Assembly: GCA_947034895.1 (NCBI GenBank)
Contig: OX344763.1
Location: 70,699,093 to 70,763,092, forward strand
Direction of reading: 5' to 3'
Origin: Rhytidiadelphus loreus
Lineage: Eukaryota; Streptophyta; Bryopsida; Hypnales; Hylocomiaceae
DNA length: 64,000 bases
Shown: in pieces, positions 12,639 to 25,800 of the stretch
Numbering within the stretch: the stretch's first letter is position 1
Layout: each line of letters starts with the position of its first letter
Made by a program: the position numbers and the translations under genes
Notes under the pieces: model-generated
Seen by the model: the letters and a program-made list of their open reading frames with translations, nothing else
Database searches by the model: none
Told to the model about the DNA's origin: nothing

Positions 12639-13915
12639 GAAATGTATGTGATGCGCATATGCTGGCAGCATCACATACTTTTCATATTTTATAACGATAA
12701 GTATGAAATGTATGTGATGCGCTTCACACTTATCGTTGTAGAAAGCATATGAAAAGTATGTGATGCAGCATAAGCATTGCCTGTATTGTGTAATACCGTG
12801 CAACAATACAGAATTCCACGAAGCAATCGTTTCGTGGATTTGTTTATACCATGGAGCTCACATGACCTCCGCTCGGAAATGACATAGGACATAGTGAAGC
12901 TAACCTTGGAAATCACCAGTTTTCAACGGTTGTGCTTCAATGACGTCAACGACAAGTGATGCCTGATAGAATTTGCAGATGGACACAGACATGTCTTCAG
13001 ACATTGCTAAGAGCGGCAGTAGATGTCCAAGCTTCCAGAATTGTGTGGACCTTCTAATTGAGTCTTCCGATTATCAATGTATGTCACTATTATAAAGTTG
13101 CAGGACATAGCATGTCTTACACAATTATTACAAGAAATTTCAACATTCCAGTTGGAGTATAGCATGTCCTTCGTTGTGAATGTTACATCTAACAAACAGT
13201 AATGCAATAACACTTCACTTCCTTCTCGGATTGCACAATGAGCGCAATGACTGTCTACAAGCCTGTAGTGTGCACACGATGGCCTTGTCGTGCATGTGCA
13301 AGCTATAACCTTGTTTTTCTGTTGGCTGTTGCAGCGAAAATGGTATTTTGAAAGGAAAAAACTCAATTCGTATTGGAGCAAACGTTGCCCACAAATGCTG
13401 CGTTCCCTGACCTGGTAATTTTAGTACATACTCAATGATGACATGTCTGTACAATACATTGTTAGTAGGAGATGAAGGTCTTGAACACTATGAACAACAA
13501 TTAGTCATCGTCCATTCTTTAGTCGGACAGCACAGATTTCAAAATGATAACATACAAGAAGGACTCAAATCTACATGGTAGTGGCACTCCAGCATTGTAG
13601 CGTGAATGTTAATTGCTAACAACGTCAGTAAAGTATGTCAAAACATGGATGCTGCATCATTATAGTGTTGTGTAGCTTTAGTGAGCACCGTGTTGCACAC
13701 ATGGTACTTCTGGCCACTCAGTAGTAATATGTCCCGTATACATGTGCTACACTCTACGTGCATACGTACTATTCATACAGTCCTTACATTTCCTCATGGA
13801 TGATGTATATAGAACACTTAAGATAGGTGGGACAAACAAATGTTCATGTTTACACTGACTGTTAGAAGCTTTGTTCATGTGACAGGAAGAAGCATTGTCG
13901 TATTCATTCTGAATG

Positions 13916-14224
13916 CACTAGAAGAAAACCAGAAGAAATTGTGTTTTACTTCACAGAAACTACGTTGTATTCAACAAAAAAGTATCATCTAGATTTTGTT
14001 GAGGTCTCCCTTTGTAACACAGAATTTTGCACGTTAATACAAAATTTTGTGTTTTACTTGTCAAAAATCTGCATTTTACTTGTCAAATTCTGTGTTGAAT
14101 CGTTAGAACGCAAAATTTTGCATTACAAAGGGAGAACTCAACAAAATCCAGATGATACTTTTATGTTGAGTATAACGCAGTTTCTGTGAAGTAAAACACA
14201 GTTTCTTTTGGTTTTCTTCTAGTG
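13916..14224. mobile_element. CACTA-type MITE (309 bp) nested in the CACTA element
   Basis: Starts CACTAGAAGAAAAC and ends with its complement. The 3-bp flanks are ATG on both sides (13913-13915, 14225-14227). The interior is a long inverted repeat, so a transcript would fold into a hairpin. It sits in the intergenic region between the two element genes. The TIR resembles, but is not identical to, that of the host CACTA. Confidence 0.85.
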
Positions 14225-14961
14225 ATGTGCAGCATTTGAGAAATATAATCTTGAATTTACATACTGAATGTTGGGCTTCTAGCAAGAAGTACTGAGAGAA
14301 TGAAACTTCAGAGTATTGTTGTTACTATTTGTGGGCAGTCAATCAGTGCAAGGGAAGAGCACTGAAGAGTGCTGTCATGCTAAGAAGGTGGCTGAACTCT
14401 GCTTCGAAGATAATAGGTATATCATCCTTGTAGGCCGCAAGAAGTAGAAGAACGTTTTCTAGAGCAAACTTCTCTTTCACTGAAGTGAAAATGCCATTTC
14501 AGTTTGTGCCCGTATATGTTCTACAACATAGAAGCCGTAGTAATGTATAGAAAACAGAAGGCACAGTCTTCGTGAAGAGTATGAAGTTGGCATGTACTAC
14601 ACAATTAGCGTGTTTGTGCAGTCGTCGAACCCATAGAGAGCATTCCTATTGCCAATGAAGCGTACATACTACACGGACAGAGAGACATTCGACTTCCTAC
14701 CTCGAAGAGGTTGCTCAACCTATGAAGTGTTTGAATATGTGAACATGTACATATGTTTGTAGCATTTGTGAAGTGCCTTCAATAAGTGTACATACATAAT
14801 CTGAATGATCATGTCAGCACACATAGGTCAAGACATGCATACTGAAAAACATTTGAATCTTGTGCAGTAGTACATGCTGGGTTTCAATGTGCACACCACC
14901 TGTATGTTTAAGCAACGACGGTGTACAAAAGGAGTATATGTATCCAGCAGCATAAATCAAG
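14225..14961. other. 5' flank of the TNP2 gene
   Basis: About 740 bp without a supported gene, ending at the ATG of the TNP2 gene. It should contain the TNP2 promoter, but no clear TATA box was found. Confidence 0.35.
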
Positions 14962-17900
14962 ATGCCAGACTTTTGTAAGCGAGCAACGAGAGTGCGCATT
15001 GCCAACGATGGCTGCACACTGCGGCACATCCCAGCAGGCGACCTCATTTTGCAAACAGAGTTGCGGGTAGCAACGGAGCAGAATGTGCATGCATTTCTAT
15101 GTCCCTGCCAAGATTGTCATAGAGGTTTAAGAAAGAGCATTGCGATCATACACAAACATCATGCTTCTGTTGGTCGCGATCCATTTTTGACAAAGTCAAT
15201 GATTGGGGGAGATCCACCCGAAGGATATCCTTCTCATGGCATTTGGGTTGAAGATGTAGCATATGATGATGACGATGTAGAACACGACAACAACATCGAC
15301 GTTGAGAACGCTGATGTACTTGACGATGTTGTGGACGTTGACGACGGTGATCCATCCATTGATGAAGATTCTATGTTGGACAAGTGCCACGACATACAAA
15401 GGCAAGTTATGGAGGCCCTTGATCGAGGAGATGCTCTGCATAGGGAGACGTTGTCAGATGACAATGTGCAGGACAATGAAGAGACGGAGAGTGATGGCTT
15501 GGATGGCCTCGAGGATTTGTACGAGCAAGCAACGACGCCATTATATGTTGGCGCGAAGACAAGTGTAGTTTCAGCAATTGTTGTGATAATGAACATGTGC
15601 CTTGTTTTTCGCGTCAGCAACAAATTCACAGACAAGTTGCTGCATTACTTGTCAGAAGACTTGTTGCCCACTGGCAACAAGCTTCCTAGTAGTCATTACG
15701 CAGCACGCAAAACCATTCGACAATTGGGCTTGAACTACCACAATATACATGCCTGCCCAGATGGATGTGTCCTATACGATGCTGAGAACGCTGCATTGGA
15801 CAGTTGTCCAGAATGTCAGAAGTCGCAGTGGTTGGAAGGAAGCCATACAATTCCAGCAAAGGTCATTCGCCGCTTTCCGTTGATACCTCGCTTGAAGCAC
15901 ATGTAGCGATCAACATAAATAGCTGGCATACTAACTAAGTACACGAAACATGTTAGTGACGATGGCATTATGAGGTCAGTGGTTGATAGTCCTGCATGGA
16001 AGCACATTGATGAAGATGTAGCGTTTGGCAACTTTGGTGCCGAGAAGAGAAATATGCGTCTGGCATTAGCATTGGATGGCGTCAATCCTTTCAAACTGAG
16101 CAATACGAATTGGTCGACTTGGCCAGTGCTCATTTTGATATACAACTTTGAGCCATGGTTTGTCACAAAGAAGTTCTTCATTTCACTGTGCATCCTCATT
16201 TCTGGCAAGCATTCTCTGACTTCCAAGAACATTCGTGTTTTCCTACGGCCACTATTGAAAGAGTTAAATGAACTTTGGGATGGAGTACTAGCACTAGATT
16301 TCACAAAAGCGGAGGGTTCACGACGGTTTCAACTACGTGTAGTGCTCATGTGGACTATTTCTGATTTCCCTACATACAGACTAATTGCAGGCATATGTTG
16401 TAAGGGTTACAAGGGTTGTGTGTCTTGTGGACCTGAGACCAATGCACGAATGGCCAAAACTGGTGATGTCCTAGCGAACCGCCGTTGTCGAGGTTCGAAG
16501 GTGGTATACGGTGGTATGCGGCGGTTCTTACCACGACATCATCCGTACCGGCGCAACAAAAGGTTCAATGGCAAAGTAGAGTATCATTGTCAGCCTCCGA
16601 TCATGTCAGGCTTGGATGTGATCAGGTATGCTGCATGGAGACAATCCTACCTTGATTTAGGTGGAAAAGAGAACGGAAAAGATGATCCCGTGCATGCCAC
16701 AGGCGTGAAATTACTACCAGCATTATTTGAGCCACCGTACTGGCAGGTACGTATTGCTGTACCATTTAGAAAGTGTTACTACAAATGCCTTGCCTTCGTA
16801 GTGAACATGTATATGTAGAATTTTTCCTAGTGTACATCGTATCAATTGGTTCTATGTAAATTGTATGTCTAGCAGGTACTGCTTCCGTACGCATACCATA
16901 AACGACAACACTTGTACTGTACAAATGGAAGAGCATGACAACATCTGAGCAATGCAATTTCATAGGCATAAAAATGTGTTGTATTCAACACATGATGAAT
17001 GAAGTTAGGAAACATTACCTATGAATGGGTGGCATGTGCTTTTGCAGCGTCGGCGTACATGATATTGTGTTGTATGTAATGTACGTGATGTAGTTTGTGA
17101 CACAGAATCTACTAGCTCCACACATTTTGGATGTCATGCATTGCGAGAAGAATTTGTGCAAAAATATTTTGAAGACTATTCTTGGTATACATGATAGTGC
17201 GGGAAGTCGGTAAGATGCGCAGGACTTGCAGGTGCGTGAAGAAATTTGGCTCCAACCTGGAAGGCAGCAACAGGACGAGTTCTACATGCCACCAGCACCG
17301 TACATACTGAAATTAGAGGAGCACAGGGAATTTGTGCAAATCATTTCCAATATTCGCACACCAACAAACTACGTGGGTTCCATTCATAAGTGCTTGAAAG
17401 ACAGGAAACTACAGTACATGAAAACTCATGACTACCATGTACTAATGCAGCAAGTACGACAATGTTGTCTACATAATGTGCTTCATGACAACATCATTCC
17501 ATGAGAAACAACTGATGTGCTATAGGCGCATTTCTTCATGTCTTCAATAGTACGCTTATTTTTCAAATTTACTTTTCTGGACGTGGTACAATCAACATTG
17601 CTTCATATGTAGACATATAAAAGGACGTCTAGTAAGAGTAAGAACATATTGTATAACATGAACAAGCATGGAAATAGAACTCACTAGAAGAAAACTATGT
17701 CGCAGTCAACAAAACCACATCAGATAGGTTTTGTTGACTGCGATGTTGAAAACGCAGCGAAAACACAGAATCTGCGTTTTTCTACGTTTTCAACAGTGCA
17801 ATCAACAAAACCAATCTGATTTGGTTTTGTTGACTGCGACATATTTTTCTTCTAGTGACAGGAAGCCATTTTCTTTGCAAAATATAGATATTCCATACGA

Positions 17901-19710
17901 ACAATGATTTTGCCAATGCATCATTGCTCTTCCAGTATAGACATGTATAGAATATTGAAGATTGATGGTTTCTATGTGTTGTGTAGATACTTCCAGTGGC
18001 AGTTTGAAATGTGTTGGACGAGAATGTTCGTCTGGCAATCATCCGGGTCTGTAGAGTTTTCCAGAAACTCTGCGAAAAAGAAGTTCGCTTGTCCGAACAA
18101 GAGGAGCAACTGAGAAATGTCGTCATAGCGACATGCATGTTGGAGAAAGAGTTCCCATCGACGTTTATGAACATTATGTCACACCTTCCAGTACATCTTG
18201 TACAACAATTATTCATATGTGGTCCTGTTCATTGTCGTTGGATGTATCCCATTGAGTGCTACATGAAGACACTGAAGGACCACGTCCGTACATTAGCACA
18301 TCCGGAGGGCAGCATTGCAGAGGGTTACCGAATGGAAGATGCATTAGGATTCAATACTGAGTATTTGAAGCAATATATGGGAACTGCGCAGCGCGTGTGG
18401 GATCCTATGGAAGATGCAACTATGAATGATGAGGTGTTGCGTTCCAACGAGAGGCGGCAGCGCAAAATGACAAATGATGAGTGCCAATATGCACACGCTT
18501 TTGTTCTTGACAATGCAGCGAGCTTGGAACCTTATCAACAGTAAGTGCTTTTTGTTGGAGATCCATGTTATAATGTGCAAGAATACCATCATTGCATTGC
18601 CGGCAATGCTAGAATGATTTCCAATCTTTTACCAGTTTCAAGTTCTTGCATAAGTGTAGGATACAGTAAGAAAACGTAGTGCACAATATAACATGCTTAG
18701 AAATCTTCAGAGAATACATAGTATAACAGCTAACAATGAATGAACTTATGTCAAATATGTGTTGATACCAAATGTTACTGAAGACATGTGTACATACATA
18801 AAGAGCGAAATGTCGTGTTCGGAGTAATGATTCATTGGTACTATATGCAATTGCAGGCAATACATAGTAGTAAAGGGACTGAGATGGGCAGCAAGGGAAG
18901 CTTTTCGTCAGCAGTCACATCGACCCCGTGCTACACAGGGCGTCAAGTATCCACAAGAATTGAGGGACTTGCCATGTTTTGCAGATTGGTTGCGTTCGGC
19001 GCTAAAGATTGCACTGCGTGCAAGTGAACACGTGGACGCTGACATTGCACAATACGCACAACCACCAGAGAGGTATGCTGTTTCACATAGGCATATGCAC
19101 GCTTTTGGAATGCACTTACGAGTTCGAAGTTCCGAAGATGTCCTCGTTACAAGAGACTCTGGTGTTGCAGCAACTTTTACGCGACAATTACGTTGGGGTC
19201 TTGTGAATGGAAGGCCGACAAAATGCACTGATGACTACGTGGGATATATAGAAGAAATCTTGGAATTGGATTACCGAAATCATTGCACAACGGTCCTTGT
19301 ATGCGATTGGGTGCAGGGAAGTCGTGACATCCGTTACCCAACCATTGAACGAGATCGTTACGGCTTCAGCATGGCTAATTTCAACCACATAGACGACAAC
19401 ATGCATGCAGACTCCTTTGCATTCCCCCTACATTGCCAACAAGTGTTCTTTTCAGACGACCCACATAGACAAGGTTGGAAGATAATTATTTTGTAGGACC
19501 GACGTTCGAGGTCGACGTGGAGAAGTGCAATATGCGCAAGCCACTCCGAATGTCATCCACATAGGCAACGATGACGATTTTGTGGGCCTCCAACCACGAA
19601 TGTCGGATGCTGAGCCTATTAGACAACCAGCGATAGTAGGCAGCCAGTACATTACAGTAGTACCTGATACGGGACTTGAAGATGACAACCTTGTAGATAA
19701 TTGCATATAA
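14962..19710 (+). pseudogene. CACTA transposase, TNP2 with DUF4218 and DUF4216
   Basis: Exons: 14962-16746, 17232-17453, 17987-18540 and 18857-19710, all with GT-AG borders and consistent phases. Order of domains: an N-terminal transposase-associated region with CPCQDC near residue 50; an acidic linker; TNP2 with HACPDGCVLYDAENA, SCPECQKSQW, KGYKGCVSCGP and HDYHVLMQQ; DUF4218 with HCRWMYPIECYMKTLKDHV and GSIAEGYRMEDA; and DUF4216 with QVFFSDDP and RTDVRGRRGE. This protein cuts and joins element ends. Defects: TAG 15904, TAA 15916, TGA 18005 (in LPVAV-stop-NVLDENV, where related proteins have R) and one extra base near 19496. A MITE lies in intron 2. Confidence 0.85.
17682..17857. mobile_element. 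CACTA-type MITE (176 bp) in an intron of the TNP2 gene
   Basis: Starts CACTAGAAGAAAA and ends TTTTTCTTCTAGTG. It is an almost complete hairpin with arms containing GTCGCAGTCAACAAAACC and a loop region of AAAACGCAG-type repeats. The flanking triplets are ACT and ACA, an imperfect duplication. It lies within intron 17454-17986, so it need not disrupt the protein. Confidence 0.75.
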
Positions 19711-19756
19711 GCACATTCAAATTTCTGTTGTAGAGAACGTACACATCGTGGTTGCA

Positions 19757-19810
19757 TTTTTTTCCATCTTGTTGCATTGTTTTCCATCTTGTTGCGTTCT
19801 TTTCCATCTC
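19757..19810. repeat. Short tandem repeat, about 21 bp, downstream of TNP2
   Basis: Three units of TTTTCCATCTTGTTGC with small changes, directly after the TNP2 stop codon. Probably a slippage product in the 3' untranslated region. Confidence 0.6.
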
Positions 19811-22800
19811 ATATGTTAGTAGGTTGCTCCATTCTCATCATGGCAAACAACACTGTCAATGTCAATGAGGACTAGCCTGTATAAAAAAGCATAGACAAAA
19901 GCACTGTTCGTGATGGCATTGCATGCACTACATCCACATGTATGCATGTGGCAGTATGACCAAGAATAGTATATCAAACATAATTGAAGAGAAGGATTCA
20001 AACATTATATGTACAACAAGTGGTCCACACAAAAAGTGCGACAACAACATGGGTGTGAAGTTCTACAAAAATAGGAAACCGTTGTGTACACACGAGAAGT
20101 TTGTCTTGTAGTCACTAACAAAAAAAAGAAACGATAGACAAGTACTAAGACGTATGGAATGGGAAAAGGTAGTGACCATTTCATTGAACAACTGTCCTCG
20201 TATAAGAATTTAGAATTTTTATAGACAATGCTTAAAAAATATAAGGTACTCATTACATTTTCACTATGTGCATAAACTTTATGTGACTTCAACTTTTGTA
20301 CATAATTAATATATGTATTAGAAAGTAGCGGTGAATTGCCCATGCCTTCAGAATGCCGAAAATGTTGTTACTATAATGTCTAACAGAATGTTGTTACTGT
20401 AATGGGGGAACGTAAAAAAAAATGAATACGAATTGATGTAATGTACTTGAGGGGATTCATTTCCAATGTTGCAATGTCGGATGAACACAGAATGGTACAC
20501 TTGAAATACAGGAACATCAAATAATGAAAATATATTATAGTACTTTTGAATTCTGACAGTTTTTTTAAAATAACTTTTAGATGTATATAACAATTATCGG
20601 AACAAAATATTCTAAAAACGGATTCTGACAATCTAAAACGAACAATTCATTAAGTGTACAGAACAATTCATTGAACACTACCACACTGACATTCAATTTC
20701 CTGTCTATAGGAAATAGGGAAGAAATTAAAATGTGGCATCTAATTTACATATTTTTGAGAAGTGATACACAGGCATTCATTTATGACGTTCCATATTGTC
20801 GTTAACAATGCAAGAATCCGCCAAAGAAAAAAGTAGACAAATTAAAAGTATATAACAATATACATACAGAGCTCATAGTTTCATAAGCAGAATAAAAGAA
20901 AGAAAAAAACAAGGATTTGAAAGTTTTTTAATAACATATAGAACAATATTATTGAATGAATGTCAAAAAACATTCTGTACATAAATGAGTAGCACAATAA
21001 AGGTATGAGGACTTATGTACATGTCATTAACTATTTGGAAGCCGACAAATTTGAATTCCTCTAAATGTTAATCAAGTTGAGGGAGTGACTATTTTCCCAT
21101 AAACATGATCCACTGTAGGGGGACTACTTAATCTCGTGAGGACTAAGTGTCCCTTTGGGAGACAAATGGATATTGGGCAGGTACGTACCACAGTTTGGGG
21201 ACATTTTTAGCTTCACTGGCTGAAATCCTACATTTTTTGAGACCAAACGCTTGTTTTAAGCATTCTCTCGGCTAGACCTATATGAAATAGAGAATATTCT
21301 TTGATTTTCCTCGAGTACTTTCCGAAGATTTTGAAATCCATTCGGAAATTCTCAAAATCAATTGGCTAGCTCATAACTAAATGTTGGTACTCCCAAGACA
21401 TTGGTACATACGGACTGATTTTTTCTCTTGCTTCTTGGAAACTATTTTTAAAGATAGAAAAAATGATTACTTCTATGGTAAAATAAAAATTTCCCCAATC
21501 GGTGCTCAGGAACTAAAATTATGCCCATATACCTCAAAACAGGTGAAAACTGGAAGCCAAAATAAATTGCAGAATTTTTTTTTTTTTTTTTCCTGATTTC
21601 TGTTCCTCATACATTATATTTTTGTCTATCTAGAAAGCTTTGATTCAGTTCATTTGGATTTTCTATGAGAAAGTGATGGACAATTTTTTATTGCAGGCAA
21701 TAACAGCATCAGAGCATCTTTTTAGAATACGAAGTTGTTGTATATGTAGTTTGTACAATTTTTCATAATAGTAAATTCCACATGGTTTAATTTTCTTGCT
21801 ACAATAGTCTCATCGTGGGGATTAGTGCATTTCAATTCTATCTTACTTATATGAAAAAAATAGATTTTCATTTAGTCTCGTATGTACTTCTATTCTACAA
21901 TTTTTGTAAGAATGAAAATGAAGTTTTTTTTAAAACCTTTTTTTCCCTAGATTCTCAACTCAGCTCTTCACTATAATGATTAAAAGCTCAGAACTTTGTT
22001 GTACAAGAAATTTTAGTTCTAAATGTTGAAAGACAAATTAGTTACTCCTCTAATGTACTGGAAGACTAGTTCTTTTCATTGTAAACACACATATCTTGCA
22101 ATTAGCTAGTACAGTGAATAATTATGAAATTTTTCCCACACATTCTCAATTCCTCATACTAGAAAGGTGTCAGATCCTATGGTTACGTGTGGGGAAAAAA
22201 TCATATTCAATTTTTTGTACTCTTTGCTGTAGAAATGGCAGTTTCCAATGTTTTTGGACTGAAGAAAGGCCTTGGTCCTTTAGGGGTTAAGTGTAGTCCA
22301 ATGTACGGTACATAGGGAGAAGATGAACAAAATTTATAGAAGTCATATATGATGAATATATAGTAGTAAATGACTTTTGAACGAGTACTACAACGTATTT
22401 TCTACAATAGAATAACTCAGAAGAAAATATTGCACAGAACCTATAACTTCATCCATCCATCCATTTCTTTTTTAAGAGAAAGTTTGAAACTAATTCATAT
22501 CCTGTAATTCTGGAAGGGGGGCAGACTTTCACCCCGGCCGGAAGTTACTTTCTGTAACTTACCTGCGGTAAACTCAAGCCAGATGCCAGCATGGCAATGT
22601 CTATTTCTCGTCGACATTCACTGAAACGCATCTCCGTCATGCGAGATGTCCTCTGCGACATACACGTTTCTGGGAACATCACCACATTCTTCATGTGACA
22701 TGCACGCGTTTCCAACAACATCACACAGAATTCTCACTTTCTCAACCACAATCCGAACTTTTACTTTCTGTTTTTCATAACAGTCTTGTTCTACCGTAAC

Positions 22801-22829
22801 TTCTACAAAAACAGGGGCTCCTACTAGTG
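19811..22829. other. CACTA right arm without recognised gene
   Basis: Three kilobases, AT-rich from about 20.1 to 22.4 kb and unlike the rest of the element, so possibly a nested insertion whose ends I cannot place. From 22.5 kb to the right end the base composition returns to CACTA type. A minus frame (22835-22618, no ATG at its start) reads HPLVGAPVFVEVTVEQD and may be a remnant exon. Positions 22262-22291 match 37014-37041 (see findings). Confidence 0.4.
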
Positions 22830-25800
22830 GATGCAAAAAAAAGACTCATGAAGACCATTGTAGAATGCAGACAATGATATCTTCAACACCATTTTGAATG
22901 CATCATCAAGATTCACTGGAAGAAAACTGTGTTAAGAAACCTGAAAACACGTCACCTTGTTTTTGTTAAGTTCCCGTTTCATAACGCAGTGAAAACGCAG
23001 AAAAACGCAGAAAAACACAGAAAAAACATTTTTCTGCGTTTTTTTGTGTTTTCACTGCGTTATGAAACGGGAACTTAACAAAAACAAGGTGACGTGTTTT
23101 CAGGTTTTTTAACATAGTTTTCTTCTAGTGATTGCAGCATCTCCAAAGTTCTAAGTTTTTTGTTTGCAATGGTAACCATCAGCTTCTTGCTTAGACTTCA
23201 TACATTTCGAGGCACCATAGTCTTAACAAAGATTGGCACATTTTGGCAAACTTTATCATTCTTGAAACTAAAGGCAGAATTGGTCTTGTCATTCATGCTA
23301 TGCATGACATTAATAAGTACATGCATTTTCTTTTATGTATTTGTTGTTTTAAGTATAATTTGCTTCATTGTTTGTTACCATTATCTAATGCCTTGTTGTC
23401 TTCATTATAGGCATACCGAAAACTCTTTTATCAAGACAAGTTTGGTTCACATTTTGTATCAAGTCCGCAAGTATGGAGTTTTGCCACTTGAAAAGTTTTC
23501 TGAGCACCTTAGTTTGTCCAAGATGACACAATGCCAATAGAACTTAAGAAAGAGTTGGTATTCAATGTCTATTGAAGTGTTTACTTCCTTTATTTTTTGG
23601 ATATGATTTGCCTTACACCTCTTACATGTGTTTACATTCCTTGATATTTAAGCATGATTCTTGTCATGTTTAATTTTCTAATATCTTAACTCTTGTGCAA
23701 TATGAGATTGCTACAACATTTGATCCTATAGTATGTATATATAAAGAAGAGATACTAGAAGGGGAGCAATCAAAGGAAGGTATTTTGGCTGTCATGAGGA
23801 ATGGCAATAAGGAAAAGACATCCAAATTAACACAAAAGTTGGGGAAGCTCATAGCAATTGCTAATCCCATTCTTGGAAAAGAATAGTTTCAAGAGGTATA
23901 TTCACTTTGGCAATGAACTTTCAATTTTTTTTCTTTATTAGTCTCCAATTTGTTTAAACTCCACATTTTATTTGGTATAGATTGAACGCCATTCAAGCTC
24001 AAATAGCACAATTTGGAGATGACTTTGGAAAAGTTGCAGTTGATTGCAATTTCCAACGTGAGAAATTACCAGAAGGTAAAGTAGCTTCGATAGTGGAACT
24101 CATCAATTCAAACCAGAGAAGCACGGAGGTTTCCATTGAAGCTGATTGGAGAAAATGAATTGAAGGCGTTTTTAGCAAAAGCCTATTGGTATGCTAGGGT
24201 AAGTACCTTTTATTTGAATAAAATCATATTCATTCCTTTTTTAAGTTCTAAAATCTTTGACATTGTCATTTCTCTTACAATTTATTTCAACTTGAATAAC
24301 TTTATTTAATATTCTTTTCTTCTAATTTTACAAATTGAAGAGGTGGGAACCGAAATGTTTGACAACATTGTGAAGAAGGATCAATTGTCATTGACTACGG
24401 ACTCTCTACAAGAGCCAGAGATTCTTCTAGATTATATTGAGGGATGGCAAATTTGAGTGTGGGACCACACTTTCTTGATACATTTTAGAGGACATGACAT
24501 TTTTAGGAAGTTAGATGACTTCAAGAAGCACAAGGCCTCTGACCTTATTGTAAGGCATGTGATCTACCAGTGAGAATTTCATCTTAAGTCATCATTGTTT
24601 TATTAATCTTGCATTTTTCATTTGTTGTTTATGAAACATCATTTTTGTCTTATAACATATTGATTTTTTGGCATAGGTACTTCAAATACGAGTTGTTGCC
24701 CAAGGGTGCTATTGCAAAGCATGATCTTCTTCCGTTTTTAGGAACTTGGTTGGATGTCTCTTCAAAGCATTGCATGTTTTCGGCGTCTCAATTGAAGTAG
24801 TAGACTAATGCACACCTCAAATCTAGTACTTGGTATTTGAATTGTCCACCGGAATTTACACCGTTGCCTCAAGAGTATCTAAAATGCTCCATTGACTCTC
24901 ATATGATTATTAAAAATATTGACGAGTTTGCTTGATTGGATGAAGATGCCAAAGCCAAGGCTATCAAAAGGAGGGATGAAGAAGACAATAAGATAGCTTT
25001 GAAGAACTCTGAGGCAGTAGACAAGGCAAAAGAGAGAATCACAAAGAAGACCAAAAAACTTGTTGACTCTGAGAAGGCGCCTACAACTAAGAAGTCCAAG
25101 GGTAAGAAATCCAAGTAGCAAGTTCCACCTTCATCTACTAATGATGAGGGCTCACAGCACCAACGATCTCACTCTTGTGGCACCAAATAGGATATTGAGT
25201 TCATATCACTTAGTGAAGATGGCATGGTGCATGGACCCACAACTGTGGACTTTCTTAGTGACTTAGAGATTACTATCAATGAATTTATTTTGAATTCTTC
25301 TCTTGCAAATGTACTAGTTGATCCTTTACCCCAAGTGTACCACAACATTGTCCAATCCATTAACAAGGTTTGTAATTCAACTTCTCTTGTTGCACTTATT
25401 ATTATTTAATTTTTTTATTATATTTTTTTGTTTTACTAATGATTTGAATTTTGTTGCAATACAAGGGAGCTAAAGAACGGTTCTTTAAAGGAATTTGGAA
25501 TAACAAACCTCGCATAGACTTGATGATTGCAGACATGCCGGAAAGACTGCTAGTTCCAAATTTGTTGGTGCCTCCTACTGCCATTCTCAAGTGGAACATG
25601 GACTCTCCCACTTGGCTTCAAGAAGTTCTTGAGTTTGAAGATGGACACCTCCATGAAGATGGGGCTCTTATCATCATTCATCCTCAGAAGGCAAAGACCA
25701 AAGGCAACATTCTCGGATATGCAGCTTCATATTCCTTTAAAAAAAAAGAAGGATTGGTGGGGAATGAACCAATTACATCTTGCCTCACATGTTTCTCCTT

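Larger units (their letters stand above)
10928..13915. other. CACTA intergenic region between divergent genes, left half
   Basis: Apart from the exon-like frame at 12201-11883 and the palindrome at 12563-12638, I see no gene. The two element genes diverge across this region and 14225-14961, so their promoters should lie here. I could not pick out a convincing TATA box or start. Confidence 0.35.
2212..22829. mobile_element. Complete 20.6-kb CACTA (En/Spm) DNA transposon
   Basis: Left end reads CACTAGAAGGAAGTCGTG. The right end, reverse-complemented, reads CACTAGTAGGAGCCCCTG, and both continue with a TGTTTT-rich stretch. The 3 bases before the left end (2209-2211) and after the right end (22830-22832) are both GAT, the 3-bp duplication typical of CACTA elements. 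Removing the element rejoins the P1 reading frame, apart from one extra A in an A8 run. Inside are two divergent genes: tnpA-like on minus (10927-7746) and TNP2 on plus (14962-19710). Two small CACTA-type MITEs and a foldback element are nested within. Both transposase genes have stops or frameshifts, so the copy is probably dead, though its ends look usable. Confidence 0.85.

Noticed and set aside
16815..16835. A possible internal CACTA end (TTTTTCCTAGTG), pairing with CACTAGAAATTTTTCC at 6932
   Set aside because: No matching flanking triplets, and the interval would cut through the TNP2 gene. The ends at 2212 and 22829 fit far better.
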